In this document: piece by piece, positions 17,450 through 26,400 of the stretch
Numbering within the stretch: position 1 is the stretch's first letter
Layout of the letters: each line of letters begins with the position of its first letter
Assembly (NCBI GenBank): GCA_002021875.1
Contig: CP018627.1
Location: forward strand, 10,044,001-10,108,000
Direction of reading: 5' to 3'
Length of the DNA stretch: 64,000 nt
Source: Streptomyces hygroscopicus
GTDB lineage: Bacteria > Actinomycetota > Actinomycetes > Streptomycetales > Streptomycetaceae
Program-made: the position numbers and the translations under genes
Notes under the pieces: generated by a model
Databases searched by the model: none
Told to the model about the DNA's origin: nothing
What the model saw: only the letters and a program-made list of their open reading frames with translations

Positions 17450-20400
17450 TCACCTCTCCGTGCTCTGGTCGTCGTCTTCCGCCGCTTCCCGGGCCGCCAC
17501 GTGTGTTTCCGTGGTGGCCGCGTCCAGCGCGAGCTGTTCCTGGAGGTGCTCGGCGGCCATCGACGGGGTTGGGTAGTCGAACAGCATCGCCGCGGCGAGC
17601 TGGAGGCCGGTGGCCGCGTTGAGGCGGTTGCGCAGTTCCACCGCGGTCAGCGAGTCGAACCCGATCTCGAAGAGGGCGTCGTCCGGCCCCACCGCGTCCG
17701 GGGTGGGGTGTCCGAGGACGGCCGCGGCTTCGGCGCGGACAAGCGCGGTGAGGCGCTGGTGCCGCTGGGTCGGGTCGAGGGCGGCCAGCTGCTCGGCCAG
17801 GGACGGGGCGTCGTCCTCGGGCTGGGCTGTGGTGTGGGCGGTGGGGCGGTGGTGGCCGCGTATGAGGGTGCGCAGCAGGGGCGGGAGGGTGTGCGGGCCG
17901 GTGTTGTTCTGGAGGGCGGCGAGGTCGAGTTCGAGGGGGACGAGATGAGGGTGGCGGGTGGCGAGCGCGGTGTCGAGGAGGCGCATGCCGTCGGCGTCGG
18001 TCAGGGGAACGACGCCGCTGTCGCGGGTGCGTTGCTGCTGGGTGGCGGTCATGCCGGCGGTGAGGCTGCTGGTGGTTTCCCATAGGCCCCAGGCGAGGGA
18101 GGTGGCGGGGAGTCCGGTGGCGTGGCGCTGGTGGGCGAGGGCGTCGGCGTAGGTGTTGGCGGCGGCGTAGTTGGCCTGGCCGGGGGTGCCGAGGGTGCCG
18201 GTGGCGGAGGAGTAGATGACGAAGGCGGTCAGGTCGTGGTCGCGGGTGAGGTCGTGGAGGTGGGTGAGGGCGTCGACCTTGGGGCGGAAGACGGTGTCGA
18301 GGCGCTGCGGGGTGAGGTCGGTGAGCAGGGCGTCGTCGAGGGTTCCGGCGGTGTGGACGACGGCGGTGAGGGGGTGGGCGGCCGGGATGTCGGCGAGGAG
18401 GGCGGCGAGTTGGTCGCGGTCGGCGGTGTCGCAGGCGGTGATGTGGACGGTGGCGCCGAGTTCGGTGAGTTCGGTGGTGAGGTCCGTGGCGCCGGGCGCG
18501 TCGGGGCCCTGGCGGCTGACCAGGAGGAGATGGCGTGCGTGATGGTGGGTGATGAGGTGGCGGGCGGTGAGGGCGCCGAGGGTGCCGGTGCCGCCGGTGA
18601 TGAGGACGGTGCCCTCGGGGTCGAGGGTGAGGGGCTCGGGCGTGGTGGCGGGTGCGGGCGTCAGATGGGGGGTGTAGGCGGTGGCGTCGCGGAGGGCGAG
18701 TTGGGCCTCGGTGGTGGCGAGTGCGGTGGGCAGGGCCTGGTGGGAGTGGTCGTCGATGTCGATGAGCCGGATACGGCCGGGGTGCTCGGACTGGGCCGAG
18801 CGGACCAAGCCCCAGACGGCGGCCGCGGCCGGGTCGGTGACCTCGGCGGTGTCGTGGGCGGCCATGGCGCCGTGGGTGAGGACGACCAGGTGGGTGTCCG
18901 CGAGTTCGCGCCGGTCCACCCATTGCCGCAGCAGATCCAGGACCCGGGCACAGAGCGCGTGCGTACGGTCGATGGGTCCGGTCTTCTCCGGAACCCAGGC
19001 GGACACGTCGGCGACGAGCACGGCGGGCCGCTCTCCGGCCTCCGCGCTTTCCACGGCCTCCACAGCCGTGGAGAGATCGGGGTAGCTCGGCGGGGAATCC
19101 GGGAGCCGACTCTCCCCGAGCGTGGCCCACCGCGCTTCCGTGGCATCGAGCCCGCACTCGGCCCAGTCGACCGCCCACAGCGCATTGCCGCCCGATGCGG
19201 CGGACAGGGCGCGCAACTGGTCGGGTGTGGTCTCCCGGAGCTGGAGGGAGCCGATCGTGGCGACCGGTACGCCCTGCGGATCGGAGATCCGTACGCACAG
19301 CCCGTCCCCGTCGGACACCGTCGCCCGCACCCGCACGGTGGTTGCGCCCACGGCGTGGAGCCGCACATCGGTCCATGCGAACGGCAGCATCGTGGGCCGC
19401 TCACCATCGGACTGGAAGCAGAAGTTCCCGGCGTGCAGGGTGGCGTCCAGCAGCGCCGGGTGGATGCCGAACCGCCCGGCGACCCCGGTCTGCTCCTCCG
19501 GCACGGACACTTCGGCGAACACCTCGTCGTCCCGCTTCCACACCGCCCTCAGACCGCGGAAAGCCGGGCCGTACTCGTACCCGACCTCGGCCAGATGCTC
19601 GTAGAATCCCTCGAGGGCGACGGGCTCCGAGCCCTCGGGCGGCCACGGCTGAGCGGCCTCGGGCGGCGGGGCCGTGGCCCCTGCGGTCAGGGTGCCGGTA
19701 GCCCGTCCGGTCAGGGTGCCGGTGGCGTGCTCGGTCCACTGCCGTGTGCCCTCCGGGCGCGAGTAGACCCCCACCTTGCGGCGCCCGCGGTCCTCGCCAC
19801 CGACGAGCACCTGGACGTGCAGAGTGCCCTCGTCCGGCACCGTCATCGGCCGGCTGATGACCAGCTCTTCCAGGGTGGAGGTGTCCGCCTCGTCCCCGGC
19901 GCGCACCGCCAGCTCGACCATCGCCGTACCCGGGAGCAGGACGGTGCCGGAGACGGCGTGGTCGGCCAGCCAGGGGTGGCTGCGCAGGGAGAGACGTCCG
20001 GTGAGCAGCACACCTCCGGTGTCGGGCACGCTCACCACGGCCCCGACCAGCGGATGGCCGGTGTCCTCCAGCCCCACGGCACGGACGTCGCCCGGACCGC
20101 CGCGGTCCAGCCAGAACGTCTCGTGCTCGAAGGGGTAGGTGGGGAGCGGGATTTGGGAGGGTTGTGATCCGGTGTACGCGGTGGGCCAGTCCATTGGTGT
20201 TCCCCTGGTGGACAGTTCGGCGAGGTGGGTGAGGAAGCGGGTGGGGGTGTCGTCGTCGCGGCGGAGGGTGCCGGTGATGGTGGTGTTGGGGGTGTCGTTG
20301 GCTTCGAGGGTTTCTTGGATGGCGGTGGTGAGGACGGGGTGGGGGCTGATTTCGATGAAGGTGCGGTAGCCGTCGTTGGCGAGGGTGTGGATGGTGTGCT

Positions 20401-23400
20401 CGAATTGCACGGTTTGGCGGAGGTTGCGGTACCAGTAGCCGCTGTCGACGGTGTCGGGTTCGATCCACTGTCCGGTGACGGTGGAGAGCCAGGGGATGGT
20501 GCCGGGCTCGGTCGTGGTGTCGGCCAGGGTCTGGTGGAGTTGGTTTTTGATGGTGTCGACGTGTCCGGTGTGGGAGGCGTAGTCGACGGGGATGATGCGG
20601 GCCCTGATGCCCTGGTCGGTGTAGTGGGTGTGGAGTTGGTGCAGGGCGTCGGTGTCGCCTGCGATGACGGTGGCGTTGGGGCTGTTGTGTGCGGCGATCC
20701 AGAGTTTGCCGTGCCACGGGGTGAGGGCTTCCTCGACCTGTTCCCGGGAGGTGAGGACGGACATCATGCCGCCGTGTCCGGCGAGGTGGTGGGCGATGGT
20801 CTGGCTGCGGAGGGTGACGATTTTGGCGGCGTTGGTGAGGGTGAGGTGTCCGGCGACGCAGGCGGCGGCGATTTCGCCTTGGGAGTGGCCGATGACGGCG
20901 TCGGGGTGGATGCCCACGGATTGCCAGAGTGCGGCGAGGGAGACGACGACGGCGAAGGTGGCGGGCTGTACGACGTCGACACGCTCGAGCGAGGGAGCGT
21001 CGGGCGTGCCGGTGATGACGTCGATGAGCGACCAGTCGGTGTACGGGGCCAGGGCCGCGGCGCATTCGTGGAGACGTTCGGCGAAGACGGGGGAAGTCTT
21101 GAGGAGTTGGGCTCCCATGCCCACCCATTGGGCGCCTTGGCCAGGGAACACGAACACTGTTTTGCCGTGGGTGGTGGCGTGGCCGGTGGTGAGGCGGGGG
21201 TGGGGTTGTCCGGTCGCGAGGGCGGTGAGAGCAGCTGCGGCTTCGTCGCTATCGGCTTCGGTGTCGGTGATGACGACGGCGCGGTGGTCGTGGAGGGTGC
21301 GGGTGGTGGCGAGTGACCAGCCGATGTCCACTGGGTGTGCGTCCATGTCGGATTCCAGATGGTCCAGCAGGCGTCGGGCCTGAGCCCGCAGAGCTGCCGG
21401 GGTCTTGGCGGACAGCACCCAGGGGGTGGTTCCGCCGGTGGTGACCAGCCCAGGGGTGTCCGTGCCCTCGTCCGCCTTCGATGCGGGCTCGGGCTCGGGC
21501 TGAGGTGCCTGCTCCAGGATGAGATGGGCGTTGGTGCCGCTGACTCCGAAGGAGGAGATCCCGGCACGGCGGGGGTGGCCGGTCTCCGGCCAGGGGCGGG
21601 CATCGGTGAGCAGGCACACCGCACCGGACGTCCAGTCCACCTGGGTGGTGGGTTCGTTGATGTGCAAGGACCGCGGAAGCGTGCCCTGCCGTATCGCCAG
21701 CACCATCTTGATGACGCTGGCCACGCCTGCGGCCGCTTGGGCATGCCCGATGTTGGACTTCAGCGAACCGAGCCACAGCGGTTCGTCCCCCGGCCGGTCC
21801 TGGCCGTAGGTGGCCAGGAGTGCCTGGGCCTCGATGGGGTCGCCGAGGGCGGTGCCGGTGCCGTGGGCCTCGACCGCGTCCACGTCGGCCACCGTCAGCC
21901 CGGCGTTCGCCAGCGCCTGCCGTATCACTCGCTGCTGGGAGGGTCCGTTGGGCGCGGTGAGGCCGTTGCTCGCGCCGTCCTGGTTCACCGCCGTGCCACG
22001 GATCACGGCCAGCACCTCGTGGCCGTTGCGGCGGGCGTCGGAGAGCCGTTCCAGCAGCACCAGACCAACACCCTCGGACCAGTTGGTGCCGTCGGCGCCC
22101 TCGCCGAAGGACTTGCAGCGGCCGTCGGACGCGAGACCGCGCTGGCGCGAGAACTCGACGAAGGCGCCGGGCTGGCCCATGACGGCGACGCCGCCGGCGA
22201 GTGCCATCGTGCATTCGCCGGAGCGCAGGGCTTGCGCGGCGAGGTGGAGGGCCACCAGCGAGGAGGAGCACGCCGTGTCCACCGTGACCGCCGGACCGGT
22301 CAGGCCGAAGGTGTACGACACCCGGCCCGATGCCACGCTCGTCGCACCGCCGACCCCGAGATAGCCCTCCAAGCCTTCCGGCGCCGCGCCCGGGCCGGTG
22401 CCGTACCCCTGGCCACTGGCCCCGACGAAGACCCCGACCTCCTGTCCGCGCAGTGACGTGGGAACGATCCCGGAGCGTTCCAGGGTCTCCCACGCGGTCT
22501 CCAGCAGGACGCGCTGTTGCGGGTCCATCGACAGGGCCTCGCGTGGGGAGATGCCGAAGAACGTGGCGTCGAAGCCGCCCGCGTCGGTGAGGAAACCGCC
22601 CTCGCGTACGTAGGACTTGCCCTGTGCGTCCGGGTCGGAGTCGAAGAGCCCGGCCAGGTCCCAGCCCCGGTCCTGCGGGAACGGCCCGATCGCGTCGGTT
22701 CCGGTGGCGATCAGCCGCCACAGGTCCTCGGGGCTGCGGACGTCGCCGGGCAGGCGGCAGCCCATGCCGACCACGACGACCGGATCCTCGGCCCCGTCCG
22801 GAGCCGACCGGTCACGCCGGGCCGGGCGGGGCGCCGCCTCGACCGCGCGCCCGCCCAGTTGATCCCGCAGGAACTCGGCGGTGGCCAAGGGGCTCGGGTG
22901 GTCGAAGACCAGCGTTGCGGGGAGCCGTAGCCCGGTGGCCGTGTTGAGGCGGTTGCGCAGCTCCACCGCGGTCAGCGAGTCGAACCCCATGTCGCGGAAC
23001 GCCTGCTCCGGCCCGATCGGGTCGACCGTGGGGAACCCGAGCACCGAAGCGGCCTGTTCGCGGATCAACTCGATGAGCAGACGCTCCTGTTCGGCCGCCG
23101 ACAGCCCGGCCAGCCGTTCGGCGAGGCCGCCCTCACCGGCCTTCGGCACCGGCCGGGCCGTACGCCGGGCCGGCCGGACCAGACCCCGCAGCAGCGGCGG
23201 CGGTTCCGCGGCCTCCGCACCGAGGGCGGCGATGTCCAACCGCAACGGCACCAGCAGGGACAGCCCGGACGCCACCGACCGGTCGAACAGGTCCAGGGCC
23301 TCCGCCGTGGACAGCCCGACGATGCCGCCACGCCGCACCCGGTGCAGATCGCCGGAGCCGAGCCCGGCCGTCATGCCACTGGTCTGCGCCCACATGCCCC

Positions 23401-26400
23401 ACGCCAGCGAGGTGGCGGGGAGCCCGTGCGCACGCCGCCACTGTGCGAGTCCGTCCAGATAGGCGTTGGCGGCGGAGTAGTTGCCCTGGCCGGGCCCGCC
23501 GAGGACTCCGGCGGCGGACGAGTACACCACGAACGCCGCCAGGTCGTGGTCGCGGGTGAGGTCGTGGAGATGGGTGACGGCGTCGACCTTGGGGCGGAAG
23601 ACGGTGTCGAGGCGGTCCGGGGTGAGCGCGGTCAGGACACCGTCGTCGAGGGTCCCGGCCGTGTGGACCACGGCGGTGAGGGGGTGGTCGGCGGGGATGT
23701 CGGCGAGGAGCGCGGCGAGTTGGTCGCGGTCGGCGGTGTCGCAGGCGGTGATGCGGACGGTGGCGCCGAGTTCGGTGAGTTCGGTGGTCAGGTCTGTGGC
23801 GCCAGGTGCGTCCGGTCCCCGGCGGCTGACCAGCAGCAGATGGCGTGCGCCGTGCTGGGTGAGAAGGTGGCGGGCGATCGTGGCGCCGAGGGTGCCCGTG
23901 CCACCGGTGACCAGGACGGTGCCGTCCGGGTCCAGGGCGCGTGGCAGGGTGAGCACGATCTTGCCGGTATGCCGCCCCTGACTCATCCAGCGGAACGCCT
24001 CGGGGGCGCGGGTGATGTCCCACTGCCGTACCGGCAGCGGCTCGATCCGGCCCGCCTCGAACAGCTCCACCAACTGGTGCAGCAACTCCCGCACCCGCTC
24101 CGCGGGGGCCTCCCCACCGAGATCGAACGCCCGGTAGGTGACCTCCGGATGCCGCGCCCCGACCTCGCCGGGCTCCCGCAGGTCGGTCTTCCCCATCTCC
24201 AGGAACCGGCCGCCGGGGTTGAGAAGTCCGAGGGAGGCGTCGATGTGCTCGCCGGTGAGGGAGTTGAGGACGACGTCGGCGGTGGGGAAGGTGTCGGCGT
24301 AGGCGAGGTCGCGGCTGGAGGCGAGCCGTTCGGCGGGAACGCCCAGCCGGTGGAGTGCGTGGTGCTTGGAGGGGTGGGCGGTGCCCAGGACGGTGGCGCC
24401 GAAGTGCTGTGCGAGCTGGACGGCGGCCATGCCCACACCGCCCGCGGCGGCGTGCACCAGGACCGTCTCGCCCGGCTGGACCCTCCCGAGGTCCTGCAAC
24501 GCGTACAGCGCCGTCAGATAGGCCACCGGCACCCCGGCCGCCGTGCCGAACGACCAGCCCTCCGGCATCCGGATCACCGTGCGCGCGTCGGCGGTGGCCA
24601 GCGGTCCGAACGAGCCGGAGAACAGGCCCATCACCCGGTCGCCCACGGCCAGGCCCGTGACGCCCGGACCGACTTCGGTCACCACACCGGCGCCCTCCGT
24701 GCCGATCACCGACCGGCCCGGATACATGCCGAGAGCCACCAGGACATCCCGGAAGTTGAGCCCGGCGGCGCGGACCTCGATCCGCACCTGACCGGCCGCC
24801 GGCGGTGCGGGCTCGGCCTCGTCGGGCAGCAGCGCCAGATTGTCCAGGGTGCCGTACTCGGCCGAGTCCAGATGCCACGACGCCTGCGCGGGCACGCGCA
24901 GGCCGGGCTCGACCCGGGTGAGGCGTGGCACCCACACGGCGCCACCGCGCACCGCCAGTTGGGGCTCGTCCCCGGACCACACCCCGGCGGGCAGTTCCTC
25001 GCACGCTCCGTCGGCATCCACCAGGGCCACCCGCCCCGGGTGTTCGGCCTGGGCCGAGCGGACCAGGCCCCAGAGCGCGGTGGCGGCCGGGTCGGTGACC
25101 TCGGTGTCGTCGTGGACCGCGACCGCGCCGCGGGTGACCACGGCGAGCCGCGTCCCGGCCATGGCGTCGTCGGCGACCCACCGCTGGATCTCCTCCAGCA
25201 GGCGGCCGGTGAGCTCCCGGGCCCGCGCGGTCGGCGGTCCGGTGAGGTCTTCGGCCCAGGCGCGCGTATCGGCCACGAGGACGTCGGGAAGCGCGCCCCC
25301 TGGGCCTCCGCCGTCCCCTGTGGCGCCGTAGCCCCCGGTTGCCCCGGTGGCCGACTCGCCGAGCGGGGCCCAGGAGACCGCGCCGTCCGGCAGCGAGGTC
25401 TCGCTCCAGCGGACCGTCCACAGCGCGTCGTCGGCCGTGCCGATCTTGAGCTGGGCCGGGTCCACCGCCCGCAAGGTGAGCGAGTCCACCGAGGCCACCG
25501 TCTGGCCCGAGCCGTCGGTCAGGCGTACCGAGAAGGCGTCGTCGCCGACCGGGCGGACATGCACCCGGACCGCGGACGCGCCGCCCGCGTGCAGACGCAC
25601 GGTGTTCCAGGCGAACGGCAGCAGGGTCACCTGTCGCGCCGGGTCGGAGGGCAGACAGAAGCTGCCCGCGTGCAGTGCGGCGTCCAGCAGCGCCGGGTGG
25701 ATGCCGAACCGCTCGGCCTCCGCGACGGACGCCTCCGGCAGCGCCACATCGCCGAAGATCTCACCGTCCCGGCGCCACGCGGCGACGAGCCCGCGGAACG
25801 CCGGTCCGTACGCGTATCCGGCGTCGACGAGCGAGCGGTAGAAGTCCTCCACGGGGATCGGCTCGGCTTCCGCGGGCGGCCACTCGACGGCGGCCCCGCC
25901 CGCGGCCCCGTCCAGCGGTGCCGGGCCCTGCGCCGCGAGCGTGCCGGTGGCGTGCTCGGTCCAGTCGGTGCCCCCGTCGGTACGGGAGTAGATCCGCACC
26001 GTACGCCGCCCGCCCTCGTCCGCGCCCACGACGACCTGGACACTGAGGGCGGTGTCGCCGGGCAGCACCATCGGCTGCCCGATCACCAGCTCCTCCAGCA
26101 CCGGGGTGCCGGTCTCGTCCCCGGCGCGGACGGCCAGTTCCACCATGGCGGTGCCGGGCACCAGCACCGCCCCGGAGATGACGTGTTCGCCCAGCCAGGG
26201 CTGGGCCCGTACCGACAGCCGCCCGCTGAGCTGCACCCCGCCCGTCTCCGGGAGCTGCACCACCGCGCCCAGCAGCGGATGGCCCGCCTCGCCGAGCCCC
26301 ACCGCGCCCACGTCGCCGGAGCCGGCGGCCCGCTCCAGCCAGTAGTGCTCGTGCTGGAAGGCGTACGTGGGAAGGGCGACGGGCCGGGCGCCGGACCCGG

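Noticed and set aside
17450..17520. A thioesterase at the end of gdmA3
   Set aside because: Only about 70 residues follow the last ACP serine and they lack GxSxG; release is by the NAT-type GdmF encoded next.
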